A stretch of DNA of 64,000 bases from Planctomycetota bacterium (GTDB lineage: Bacteria; Planctomycetota; Planctomycetia; Planctomycetales; Planctomycetaceae): contig JAQBWV010000001.1 in the NCBI GenBank assembly GCA_027624335.1, forward strand, positions 1-64,000, written 5' to 3'. Of the stretch, positions 54,977-63,481 are shown piece by piece. The notes under the pieces were generated by a model. The model did not search any database, was not told the origin of the DNA, and saw nothing but the letters and a program-made list of their open reading frames with translations. The translations under genes were made by a program, and so were the position numbers. The number at the start of each line of letters is the position of its first letter. Within the stretch, counting starts at the first letter, position 1.

Positions 54977-56077
54977 GTGTCGCAGTCTTTGATTGGAACT
55001 CACAAGCTGGAACTCGATACTCCGATTCTTTGTATCGACCTCGACATAATGGATTCGAACATGAAAAGCATGTCCGATTTCATTCAGTCCCGAGGCAAAG
55101 AATGGAGGCCTCATCAGAAGTGCCACAAGACCCCCGCGATCGCCTGGAAACAAATGGAATACGGAGCGACCGGTGTTACCTGTGCCAAAGTTTCCGAAGC
55201 CGAAGTGATGGCCGCAGCCGGAATCGAAGACATCCTCATCGCGAACATGATTGTCGGTCGCCAGAAGGTCGAACGAGTTGCAGCATTGTGTCAACACGCC
55301 GACCCGATCATTGCCGTCGACCATTTCGCACAGGTCGAACCACTGGCCGCTGCCTGCCACGCTCGGGGTGTTCTTTGTCGCGTCATCATTGAAGTCAACA
55401 TTGGTTTGAACCGAGTCGGCTGTCGTCCGGGGAACGATACCCAGGAACTGGCTCAGGCGATCAACCGATTGGATGGCGTCGACCTGGTCGGCATCATGGG
55501 CTACGAAGGGCACCTGCTGCGAATTGAAGATCCCGTCGAGAAGCGAGAGAAGATCGAGCACGCCATCAATGTGCTCAAGGTGTGCCGAGATCGTTTGCTG
55601 GACGACAACCTGGACTGTTCGATCGTCAGTGCCGGAGGGACGGGATCCTATCAGATTACGTCAGATTGCGATGGGGTGACCGAACTCCAGGCCGGTGGTG
55701 GAATCTTCGCCGACCCATTTTACCGGAATCAGTGTGGGGTCGAAGGCCTTGAATACGCTTTGACCGTCCTGGCGACTGTCGTCAGCCGCCCGGCTCTGGA
55801 TCGAGCGGTTCTGGACAGCGGTCGAAAGACGCACTATCCGGATCTGGAAAAACCAATCGTCAAAGGTCATCCCGGCGCGACGGTCACGCATGTCAGCGCA
55901 GAACACTGCCAGCTTGAACTGGAAGGCGAGTCGCGCAACCTGAAGATCGGCGACAAGGTCGAACTGGTTGTCGGCTACGCGGACTTCACGACAGTCATGC
56001 ACGACGCGTTTTACGGGTTCCGCAATGATATTCTGGAGGTCGTCTGGCCCATCGCCGGTCGAGGAAAACTGCAGTAA
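54977..56077 (+). CDS. DSD1-family PLP enzyme (D-threonine aldolase / D-serine-type)
   Basis: A 366-residue alanine-racemase-N/DSD1-family enzyme. GTG 54977 has GGGAG upstream and the product begins VSQSLIGTHKLELDTPILCID, the usual start; the 66-codon extension upstream is not family-like. The PLP lysine is likely in HQKCHKTPAIA. The Cys/His-rich ends of strands and the C-terminal GHPGATVTHVSAEHC and VGYADFTTVMHDAF fit the metal-assisted D-threonine aldolase group (Zn2+ ligands His/Cys not assignable by eye). It probably acts on a D-hydroxy amino acid. Divergent from the AlaC-like gene. Confidence 0.85.
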   Translation: MSQSLIGTHKLELDTPILCIDLDIMDSNMKSMSDFIQSRGKEWRPHQKCHKTPAIAWKQMEYGATGVTCAKVSEAEVMAAAGIEDILIANMIVGRQKVERVAALCQHADPIIAVDHFAQVEPLAAACHARGVLCRVIIEVNIGLNRVGCRPGNDTQELAQAINRLDGVDLVGIMGYEGHLLRIEDPVEKREKIEHAINVLKVCRDRLLDDNLDCSIVSAGGTGSYQITSDCDGVTELQAGGGIFADPFYRNQCGVEGLEYALTVLATVVSRPALDRAVLDSGRKTHYPDLEKPIVKGHPGATVTHVSAEHCQLELEGESRNLKIGDKVELVVGYADFTTVMHDAFYGFRNDILEVVWPIAGRGKLQ

Positions 56078-56131
56078 CGGGAACGTGTCCGAAACAAGTT
56101 CCCGATTTGTGAAGCACGAAATACGCCGGAG

Positions 56132-56339
56132 GCGTTTCACAACAAAGCCTGGGGTAAGCCGCGCAGCGGTGCCACCCCAGGAATCTGGATTCGAGGAACA
56201 CCAACCCTGAAGGGGTTGGACAACCGCCGATTGTCGGTTAACGGTTGTGGAACCCTTTCAGGGTTCAGAGGCGGTTCGATTCTCACCTGGGGTGAGCGGC
56301 TACGCCGCTTACCCCAGGCTTTGTTGTGTAACGCTTTCA
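56132..56339. repeat. Large inverted-repeat element D (208 bases)
   Basis: The left arm GCGTTTCACAACAAAGCCTG, continuing GGGTAAGCCGCG, is matched in reverse complement by the right end (AAAGCGTTACACAACAAAGC, then CTGGGGTAAGCGGCG) with few differences. Nested smaller palindromes lie inside, including CCAACCCTGAAGGGGTTGG near 56203 and AACCCTTTCAGGGTT near 56250. It fills most of the gap between the DSD1-family gene and the PQQ protein. No open frame is credible across it. Confidence 0.8.
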
Positions 56340-56438
56340 GCGTACACAGCGAAGTGAATCGGAAAGTTATTCTGGACACGTTCCTGAGGGTCAGTTCACG
56401 CTTCCTTAATTGGGCCGACGCTTTCATCGTTTGCGGCA

Positions 56439-57674
56439 TTATTTGCCGATGCAGTACAGATTCTTCGTAGAGCGAATGAAGAACTGGCCGCCGCTGGGAG
56501 TGATCGAGGAACGGAATATTTCTTCGTCGTTCTTCAGCAGGTTGCAGCGGTTGACAATCTTTGGCGTGTCAGCAGGTTCAATGACGATGGCTTCTCCGCC
56601 GTCTTCGATGAAGGCGACAAGGCCATCGTAGGCGATCGGGCTTGCAGTCACCGTGCCACCGATGCGTTCCTGCCAGAGTTCTTCGCCCGTGGTGGCGTTG
56701 TAACAGCTGAGGATTCCACCTTTCATGCTCATGAGAAGCAGATAGTTGCCGACAATGATCGGCGACGGCAGGTCGCGACCTTTGCGAGGTTTGCTCCATA
56801 CAACATTGCTGGCCGTGACGTCGCCCGAACCGCCAGGACGGACGGCGAAAGTGGCGGGACCTCGACCAGGAACGACGTACAGCAGGCCATTAGCCTCAGT
56901 CACGGTTGGAGTGCCTCGACCGTTGGTGCCGGAGACTCTCCAGAACTCCTCTCCATTGGCAGGATCGTACGCCCTGATTCCCGTGTGCCCCTGAATGACG
57001 AGTTCTCGTCGGCTCGCGGCTTCAATCAGAATCGGACTGCTCCAGCCTCGCTGTTGCTCGCGGGGCGCCTGCCAGACGGTGTCGCCGGTCATTTTGTTGA
57101 CCGCCAGCAGGAATCCCTTTTGGTCTGAGTCGCAATTCTGAATCAGAAGATCGTCGACAAGCAGCGGACTGGCTGCCGTTCCCCAGGGGCCAGGGAATTC
57201 GCCCAGGTCTCTGTTCCACAGCTGTTTACCATCCAGAGTCAGGCAGAACAGACCTCCGCCTTGTCCGAAAAATACCCACAAACGTTCTCCGTCGGTCGTG
57301 CAGGTCGACGACGCCCAGCCGTTCATGCTGTGAGACTCTTCGGCGGCACCTTTCCAGAGGCTGGTCTGCCAGACGATCGCTCCGCTGTTTCTGTCGATGC
57401 ACAACGCGACTCGCTCAGTGCCGCGACCGAGTGCAGCTGTCAGAAAGAGCCTTTCGCCCCAGATAATCGGAGACGATTGCCCGTCGCCTGGCAGCGGCGT
57501 CGCCCACTTGACGTCGGCAGGGCTCCACGTGCGAGGGAACCCGGTTTCCGTCGAATGGCCATTTCGTTGCGGCCCTCGCCAGCCTGGCCAGTTGGAGTCG
57601 GCTGACGCCGTTCCAGAATCAAAAGTTGTGAGTGCAGAACACGCCAGCAGGACAAGAGTATTGAGTCGCAACAC
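56439..57674 (-). CDS. Exported PQQ-binding-like beta-propeller protein
   Basis: A 411-residue secreted protein starting at GTG 57674 (GGAG 9 bases upstream) with signal peptide LVLLACSALTTFDSGTASA. The mature part contains repeated W-motifs of the PQQ-like beta-propeller (NWPGWRGPQRNGHS, VWQTSLWKG, QLWNRDLGEFPG, TVWQAPR, EEFWRVSG, EELWQERIGG). The PQQ cofactor itself is not implied; many relatives are non-enzymatic scaffolds. The family is common in planctomycetes. Single gene with 146 bases to yacG on the same strand. Confidence 0.9.
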   Translation of the reverse strand: MLRLNTLVLLACSALTTFDSGTASADSNWPGWRGPQRNGHSTETGFPRTWSPADVKWATPLPGDGQSSPIIWGERLFLTAALGRGTERVALCIDRNSGAIVWQTSLWKGAAEESHSMNGWASSTCTTDGERLWVFFGQGGGLFCLTLDGKQLWNRDLGEFPGPWGTAASPLLVDDLLIQNCDSDQKGFLLAVNKMTGDTVWQAPREQQRGWSSPILIEAASRRELVIQGHTGIRAYDPANGEEFWRVSGTNGRGTPTVTEANGLLYVVPGRGPATFAVRPGGSGDVTASNVVWSKPRKGRDLPSPIIVGNYLLLMSMKGGILSCYNATTGEELWQERIGGTVTASPIAYDGLVAFIEDGGEAIVIEPADTPKIVNRCNLLKNDEEIFRSSITPSGGQFFIRSTKNLYCIGK

Positions 57675-57820
57675 AGCGGTTCTCCGAATCTGGTGGGAAT
57701 AGGTTGTTGAAGGGTTTGAGATCTCTCGCAGCCTGTGTCGAAGTGGAACAACTTAGCAGTGAGAAACGTTTGCCTGCGACAGGTCCTTAGCGTACGAGGC
57801 AAAAGAAGTCTCAGCACCGG

Positions 57821-58045
57821 TCAGTAACCATCACCGTCACATTCTTCGTCCAATTCATCGCCGGACTGCTGCTGTGCGATCATGTCGGCCGACAGCGGTT
57901 CGACGATTGCGTACTTGCCGTCACTCCAGCGGAGCAGATCGACATTGCGGCAGCGTTCGCTACAAAACGGAAAGTCCCTGGATTCGGTCGCGGCTGTCGC
58001 CGATAAGTTGCACTTACAGATGGGACACGATGGAAGTCGGACCAC
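57821..58045 (-). CDS. yacG: YacG-type DNA gyrase inhibitor, zinc-binding protein
   Basis: A 74-residue zinc protein of the usual YacG length. The C-P-I-C pair at residues ~8-11 and the FCSERCRNVDLLRW motif at ~27-40 are the four zinc ligands plus the family signature. It binds and inhibits DNA gyrase in other bacteria. I chose GTG 58045 because GGAG lies about 9 bases upstream and the protein then has family length; a TTG at 58120 would add 25 residues. The acidic C terminus (ELDEECDGDG) is usual. Confidence 0.86.
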   Translation of the reverse strand: MVRLPSCPICKCNLSATAATESRDFPFCSERCRNVDLLRWSDGKYAIVEPLSADMIAQQQSGDELDEECDGDGY

Positions 58046-58417
58046 GACGGTTGTCTCCAGATCAAGCTGCGGTTTGCTGTCAGGATCGGTATCGATACGC
58101 CATCGTGCTGTGAGCGGCAAGTGTTTCGCGCAATAATCGCGGTCCCGATACTGCGATGAGCGATCTGGACTGCCTGCTCAGAACCGTGTCCGGAATGACT
58201 TCTCTGTTTCTGTAATTGAGATGCACGGAGAGTTGTCATCGCTGCAAAGGCTGAAATCCTGTGGCGAGTGCCGGGTTCCCGACTTTGCAGGAATAACAAT
58301 ACGCAATCGCGTAGCCATGGATGAAGAAGTAGTCATGAAATCGGGAAAGTAATTCGAAAGCGTTCTTCAGCGAGCTTTGTCGTTCACAGACGTGTTGTGC
58401 AATACGGGGATTCTTTG
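58046..58417. other. Gene-free stretch between yacG and transhydrogenase
   Basis: About 370 bases. A 43-codon frame at 58221-58352 (MHGELSSLQRLKSCGECRV...) has no ribosome site or recognisable family and is not called. No repeat or RNA gene is evident. GGGGA upstream of 58418 is the ribosome site of the next gene. Confidence 0.3.
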
Positions 58418-59695
58418 ATGACGACGGATACCATTTTTCAGATGACCGGCTCAAACGTTCGATTCGGAGTCGGTGCGACGCGTGAGGTCGGGTGCGATCT
58501 TGCAGACATCGGCGCAAAGCGTGTGATGTTGATCATCGATCCCGCAGTCGTCGATCTCTACCCAGGGCAAACGGCGGTTGAGTCTTTGAGGGCTTCCGGG
58601 ATCGAGTTCGAACTGTTCGACGCAGTCCGTTGCGAACCCACCGACACGTCGTTCCTGCAGGCGATCGATGTGGCGACGCGAGGTCGCTTCGACGCGTTTC
58701 TGGCGGTCGGAGGAGGCTCGACCATCGACACGGCCAAAGCAGCGAACCTCTATGCCAGCTGGCCGGCGGAGTTCACGGAGTACGTCAATCCGACACTCGG
58801 CAAAGGCACGACGCCACCGGGACCGCTCAAGCCGCTGATCGCCGTTCCCACCACCGCAGGTACGGGTAGTGAAACAACGGCGGTTGCCGTGTTCGACTTT
58901 GCAAAGGAACGAGTCAAAACCGGAATCGCCAACAGGTACATGCGACCGATCCTCGGCGTTCTCGATCCCGAAAACACACGAACGTGTCCCAAAGAAGTCG
59001 CGGCGAGTGCTGGCCTGGACGTGCTGTCGCACGCGCTGGAGTCTTTCACGGCGCTGCCATTTCTCAGCCGGGAAAAGCCGGAGCGACCGTCCATGCGAAC
59101 GGCCTATCAGGGTTCGAACCCGATCAGCGACGTCTGGGCCATGGAAGCGTTGCGGGTTGTCGCCGAATTCCTGCCGCGAGTGTTTCTGGATTCGGACGAC
59201 GAAGAAGCTCGCGGAAGAATGCTGCTGGGCTCGTCGTACGCAGGCACCGGATTCGGCAATGCGGGAGTTCATCTTCCCCACGCGATGGCGTACCCCGTCG
59301 CCGGGCAGGTCGAGAGCTATCTGCCGGCGGGCTACAACGCGGATCATGCGATGGTGCCTCACGGTACGTCGGTTATCGTTCACACGCCTGCGGTCTGTCG
59401 GTTCACGGCTCCTTCTGCACCGGCAAGGCATTTGCAGGCTGCTGCCGCTCTGGGGGCAGACATTGCCGGCGCATCGCCACACGATGCGGGAGAGATTCTG
59501 GCAGAGCGAATTGTCCACTTCATGAAACTAATGGAACAACCCGGCGGAATCGAAGAGTTTGGCTACGGCGAGAGTGACATTCCTCGACTTGTAGACGGGA
59601 CGCTGGTGCAGGTTCGTCTGTTGAAACTATCACCACTCGACACAGGACCGGCTGAGCTGACCCAGCTCTTCCGTAATTCGCTGCGTTTGTATTAG
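58418..59695 (+). CDS. Hydroxyacid-oxoacid transhydrogenase (ADHFE1-like, iron-containing ADH family)
   Basis: A 425-residue iron-containing alcohol dehydrogenase family enzyme. The order of motifs fits human/bacterial ADHFE1-type transhydrogenase: NVRFGVGATREVG, AVGGGSTIDTAKAANLYA, IAVPTTAGTGSETTAVAVFD, AYQGSNPISDVWAMEALRVV, GFGNAGVHLPHAMAYPV and YNADHAMVPHGTSVI, the last two supplying metal-binding His. It probably transfers hydride between 4-hydroxybutyrate (or a similar hydroxy acid) and 2-oxoglutarate, with bound NAD. ATG 58418 has GGGGA 8 bases upstream. Related metal ADHs cannot be fully excluded. Confidence 0.9.
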   Translation: MTTDTIFQMTGSNVRFGVGATREVGCDLADIGAKRVMLIIDPAVVDLYPGQTAVESLRASGIEFELFDAVRCEPTDTSFLQAIDVATRGRFDAFLAVGGGSTIDTAKAANLYASWPAEFTEYVNPTLGKGTTPPGPLKPLIAVPTTAGTGSETTAVAVFDFAKERVKTGIANRYMRPILGVLDPENTRTCPKEVAASAGLDVLSHALESFTALPFLSREKPERPSMRTAYQGSNPISDVWAMEALRVVAEFLPRVFLDSDDEEARGRMLLGSSYAGTGFGNAGVHLPHAMAYPVAGQVESYLPAGYNADHAMVPHGTSVIVHTPAVCRFTAPSAPARHLQAAAALGADIAGASPHDAGEILAERIVHFMKLMEQPGGIEEFGYGESDIPRLVDGTLVQVRLLKLSPLDTGPAELTQLFRNSLRLY

Positions 59696-59746
59696 CGGCT
59701 ACACGGACAACGAAGACTCCAGTCAGTAATTCAGAGAGGGTGTGAT

Positions 59747-60547
59747 ATGAGCAGGACGGTTTGGATCGCGTTTTTCGCAGCGATGAGTTTTTTCGTTGCG
59801 GGGTTTCAGAGTTCGACCGCGCAGGAATTCGGCATTGGAGAGATCGAGTTCTCAGGGGGTGAGTATGAGAAGGAAAAGTTCACGTACCTCATTCTTCAGC
59901 CCGCGAAGATTGAAAAGGGAAAGCAGTACCCACTCGTTTTCTTCCTGCACGGAGCCGGGGAACGCGGCAATGACGTGATGAAGCTGTTGCCGCATTTGCC
60001 GACTCAGATGTCATCACCCGAGTGGCAGGAGAAATTCCCCTGCTACATGGTGATTCCTCAATGTCGTGCGGATCGGATGTGGATGAATCAGCCCTGGGGT
60101 GAGAAAGAATTCAAACCGCTGGACGAAAAACCCAATGCTCAAATGCAGATGGCAATCGAGATTCTTCAACGATCTTTGGAGACGTTGCCAATCGATAGGA
60201 ACCGAGTCTATCTGACAGGGTTGTCCATGGGCGGCTACGGTTCCTGGGAACTCGCGATGCGACGGCCAGAACTGTTTGCCGCAGTCGCTCCCGTCTGCGG
60301 AGGCGGTGATGAGTCAAAGGCGACGAGTCTTAAGGGCATTCCAATCTGGACGGCGCACGGCGACGCGGACACGGTCGTCTGGCCGGTGCGTACTCGCCGC
60401 ATGGTTGAGGCGATCAAGGCCGCTGGCGGCGACGTGAAGTACACCGAGTACCCAGGCGTAGGGCACAACTCGTGGACTCGTTTTTACGCCGATCCAAAGG
60501 GAGTCATTCCATGGATGTTCCAGCAGGTTCGAAAGCCGAAACCGTAG
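59747..60547 (+). CDS. Exported alpha/beta-hydrolase esterase
   Basis: A 266-residue exported alpha/beta hydrolase of the prolyl-oligopeptidase/PHB-depolymerase-like esterase type. Signal peptide (AFFAAMSFFVAGFQSSTAQ). HGAGERGNDVMKLLP is the oxyanion region, GLSMGGYGSW holds the nucleophile Ser, IPIWTAHGDADTVVWPVRT provides the Asp, and YPGVGHNSWTRFY the His of the catalytic triad. Substrate is unknown; ester or carbohydrate-ester hydrolysis is likely. GAGG is 8 bases before the ATG. Its stop codon lies within a 9-base inverted repeat that also contains the stop of the opposite GNAT gene. Confidence 0.88.
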   Translation: MSRTVWIAFFAAMSFFVAGFQSSTAQEFGIGEIEFSGGEYEKEKFTYLILQPAKIEKGKQYPLVFFLHGAGERGNDVMKLLPHLPTQMSSPEWQEKFPCYMVIPQCRADRMWMNQPWGEKEFKPLDEKPNAQMQMAIEILQRSLETLPIDRNRVYLTGLSMGGYGSWELAMRRPELFAAVAPVCGGGDESKATSLKGIPIWTAHGDADTVVWPVRTRRMVEAIKAAGGDVKYTEYPGVGHNSWTRFYADPKGVIPWMFQQVRKPKP

Positions 60548-60632
60548 GCTGAAAACACCGCACCCGTCGTTTGAAACTGTTTACTTCAGCAACATTTCAC
60601 TTGTGGCCGAGAGAGGTATAGAAACTCGCAGC

Positions 60633-61784
60633 CTACGTGCGTCTACTGAGCATTCGCTTAACGGCTCCGTAAAACTGCCGGTTCTGTTTGGCCGATTCTT
60701 TCAGGGAAAGTACGGCGCGTTTCAGTCCTGACGCGACTCCGGATTCGAACAGGTGTGCGTTGAATACTTCGCGTGTTTCTGTTGCGAATCGGGATTTGTA
60801 GGCTTCGTCGCCGAGTCCGAAGTCAAAGACGCTGAGGCCTCTGTCGATGGCGTCTTCCATGATGAAGCTGAGCAAAACGTCGCCAGGTGCGTATTGTGAC
60901 CACTCCGCATCGAAGGTCGGTGCGTAATAGGAGTATCTTCCGCCGGCTTCGAGACCCACGCACATCGCGATATTCTGCCCGTCCAGTCGTAGCGCACTCA
61001 GTCTTGCCGAGTGTTGCGATGGGCCCTGCAGGATTGCTTCCAGGAATCGTTGTCCGCTGGCCTCTTCCAGAAAACTTTCGTCACCGACTGCCTTACGGCG
61101 CTCGCGGTGCAGTTTCACGAAATGTTCCCGGCTGTGTGGAAGTTCGAGCTGACTCAGCGTTGGGATGAACTCCAGCTTTCCCATGCGTTCAAGCTGATTG
61201 CGACGGCGTCTGGTTGTCTTTTTGCGGCAGAGTCGCTGTTTGAGTTGCTCGGCAGAAACACCATCCAGCCGAACGACAGGTCCGACTCCATGATGGGCGA
61301 TCAACGGGCGGCATGGAAACGTGACACTCGACGGTCCCACTGCATTTGACAGACCAGTCAACAGCCATGAATCGGCGACGAGATTCGTCAGGCAACCGCT
61401 TTGCCAGTTCAGGCTGAAGTTGTCTAAAGCCGTGAGCGCGACGCGGCACACTGCTTTGAGGTCCGAGTCATTGCAGGGGTGCTCATGATCAACAGCGAAA
61501 ATCAGATCATTGAAGTCGCTGCGAGGGTTACCCAGAAAGTTGAGCGAGCCGTTGCGAATGCCAACTGGCAGGATGGCAATGGCTTCACCGGAATGGCTGA
61601 CGACCGGGCAGCAGGGAGTTACATCATCGCTATAAGACTGTGAGATCGCCGTGAGCCAGTCAAAGTGCGTAAAGATTTCGGCGCGAGTATCCGCGGCCCA
61701 GATTCTCATCCAGCCATCGCGCCATCGACGAAATTCGGACCACGATCGGATCAGCGAAACCTCAAGCTGGCTGGCAGCAACCAT
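60633..61784 (-). CDS. BioF2-like / FemAB-type GNAT acyltransferase
   Basis: A 383-residue cytoplasmic acyltransferase of the Acetyltransf_6 group (PF13480), with the characteristic YSYYAPTFDAEWSQYAPGDVL and SFIMEDAIDRGLSVFDFGLGDEAYKSRF. Such proteins are linked with exopolysaccharide and exosortase-associated gene sets, where they are thought to modify sugars or aminoacyl groups. ATG 61784 has AAGGA about 8 bases upstream. It follows the polysaccharide deacetylase gene by 14 bases on the same strand, so the pair is probably one transcript. No exosortase is in the window. Confidence 0.85.
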   Translation of the reverse strand: MVAASQLEVSLIRSWSEFRRWRDGWMRIWAADTRAEIFTHFDWLTAISQSYSDDVTPCCPVVSHSGEAIAILPVGIRNGSLNFLGNPRSDFNDLIFAVDHEHPCNDSDLKAVCRVALTALDNFSLNWQSGCLTNLVADSWLLTGLSNAVGPSSVTFPCRPLIAHHGVGPVVRLDGVSAEQLKQRLCRKKTTRRRRNQLERMGKLEFIPTLSQLELPHSREHFVKLHRERRKAVGDESFLEEASGQRFLEAILQGPSQHSARLSALRLDGQNIAMCVGLEAGGRYSYYAPTFDAEWSQYAPGDVLLSFIMEDAIDRGLSVFDFGLGDEAYKSRFATETREVFNAHLFESGVASGLKRAVLSLKESAKQNRQFYGAVKRMLSRRT

Positions 61785-61798
61785 CCCTTGTCCTTACT

Positions 61799-62923
61799 TC
61801 AGCGGGAACTCGCGGTCGCGAGATTCGTCGTGGCTGCAAGATCCTGAACAGAGTCGGCGACGCTGGTTGGACCGCAGGCGGGGTCATGCAGAACAGACTG
61901 AGTCGGTCGAAATTTTCTGAGTCGATCCATCAGGCCGCTGACTTCAGCTCGGAACTGCGCGCGACTCGTGTCAGAGCCAATGCCAACTCGTTTCAGATTG
62001 AACAGCGGTTGCGAACGACTGTTAAGGCCGGCCACGGTTGTGACCGCCGCCTTGATCTGACACTGCCTGAATGCAGGCATGACGCGAGCGTCAAAGTCGT
62101 TTCGGGTACCGTTCGGAAAAGCAAAAGTCGACGAAGAGATTCCCAGGTGCGTGAGGACTGCTTCGTACGAGTCGACAATCTCCGCTTCGACGCGTTCATC
62201 ACTGAGTCGGCTGAGAATCTCGTGATTTACAGTGTGAGGTCCGATTTCGATCAGTCCTGAAGCCTGCATTTCAGCGGCGTTATCCCAGGTCATGATCTGA
62301 AATGCCCGCCGAACGGAATCGTCGGGCTCGATGTCTGGCGTTTGTCTGCAGATATCTCTCATCGCTCGATTTTTATGTTCTGCCGGAAGTCGTTTGAGTG
62401 TCGCCAGCAGCGACTCATAGGCAGACTGATACTCAACGTCATCGTCCCAGCAATACACACCCAGTCCGTGAGTAGACAGATCAAGCTCAAGCGAATCGAC
62501 GGCCTGAGTCTCAGCAAAGACTCGATCCTGCCACAGCAGTTTGTCTGTGCCGACATAACCGGTCGCCAGGTACATCGTTGCAGGGACGCCGAGTTCGCGA
62601 AGAATCGGGAAGGCAACTTCAAAGTTGTTCTGGAGCCCATCGTCAAACGTGAGCGCTGCACAGTTTGGTGGCAGAGGTCTGCTGTTTGTCAGCCGGTCGA
62701 CGATGTCTGATAACGGCAGAATTTCATAGTGCTTCTTCAGGTACTGAATCTGCCAGCGAAATTCGTCTGCCGGGATCTGGCACCAGTGTTCCCAGTCACG
62801 CGACTCGGGCATGATCCCGTGGTACATGACGATCAGCAGATCCTGCGAGTGCAACAGCCTGCTCACGGCGGACACGCCGAGTGATTCGGTAGCGCGAATC
62901 AGCTTGTGAGCAATGCCTGGCAT
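61799..62923 (-). CDS. Polysaccharide deacetylase (NodB-like)
   Basis: A 374-residue enzyme with the NodB homology domain (PF01522): CAALTFDDGLQNNFEVAFPIL holds the metal/catalytic Asp pair, IGPHTVNHEILSRLSDERVE the metal His pair, and SSSTFAFPNGTRNDFD the closing segment. It removes acetyl groups from N-acetylated polysaccharides. The start is ATG 62923 (AGGCAG about 9 bases upstream); the frame extends up to 63241, but that part is not family-like and probably untranslated. No signal peptide is obvious, so its location is unclear. It is the first gene of the pair with the BioF2-like gene. Confidence 0.87.
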   Translation of the reverse strand: MPGIAHKLIRATESLGVSAVSRLLHSQDLLIVMYHGIMPESRDWEHWCQIPADEFRWQIQYLKKHYEILPLSDIVDRLTNSRPLPPNCAALTFDDGLQNNFEVAFPILRELGVPATMYLATGYVGTDKLLWQDRVFAETQAVDSLELDLSTHGLGVYCWDDDVEYQSAYESLLATLKRLPAEHKNRAMRDICRQTPDIEPDDSVRRAFQIMTWDNAAEMQASGLIEIGPHTVNHEILSRLSDERVEAEIVDSYEAVLTHLGISSSTFAFPNGTRNDFDARVMPAFRQCQIKAAVTTVAGLNSRSQPLFNLKRVGIGSDTSRAQFRAEVSGLMDRLRKFRPTQSVLHDPACGPTSVADSVQDLAATTNLATASSR

Positions 62924-63481
62924 GAAAGTTCTGCCTGTGGATGTCGACTTTACATGGAGACGAACAGGTGGATTCGCCAAACGGAAAAACGGACAGGGAA
63001 CAAGTTCCCGGATTTTCACAGGGCCGGTTCTCACCGATCGGCAGATACCGGCCCTGGCGTCTGCGGCCATTCGGGAATCAAGTGATTTCTGACTCCGAAG
63101 CCTCGATAGGAGATGTCCTGCTGATATGTAATGCAGGTTAGCCCGGATTCGCCCCACTGTCGGAAGTCTGTGTGGAACGACACGGAAATGGGGCCGAATC
63201 GACGGTTCTTTCCGGGTGCTTCGCGACAAACCGGTACCCATTTCATCGGGCGATGACGTTGGTTTGTACGAACATTGCTGGATTCTCTTCGGAGAGTGAA
63301 TTCGCGTTATGGGGATTGGGTGGAGGAGTCACGAGAAAACGTCACAATGCCTCGCCCTCGCGTCGCGACGACTGAATATTCGTGTGAGGCGTATGGGCTT
63401 GCGCTGTGTTTTGCGCACGGTGCATTTCGCCTCAGTCAGCAGTCGCACGACCCTCGCAAACGGACACGGAAAGGATCAGGA
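62924..63481. other. Gene-free stretch before the sulfatase
   Basis: A 558-base divergent region. It contains an 8-base perfect stem GGGCCGGT/ACCGGCCC (around 63021-63055, 18-base loop). Short open frames on each strand (for example 63031-63246 on -) lack ribosome sites and recognisable motifs. Promoters for the deacetylase pair and for the sulfatase must lie here. Confidence 0.35.

Noticed and set aside
58221..58352. 43-codon + frame with CGEC
   Set aside because: Weak upstream sequence, no recognised family, and no conservation can be judged here.
58451..59518. Long - strand open frame (355 codons) over the transhydrogenase
   Set aside because: It is antisense to an ADHFE1-like gene; its product is Arg/Cys-rich and without a family.
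63031..63246. Short - strand frame beginning MKWVPVCREAPGKNRR
   Set aside because: No ribosome site and no recognised family; left as part of the gap. A genuine small gene cannot be excluded.
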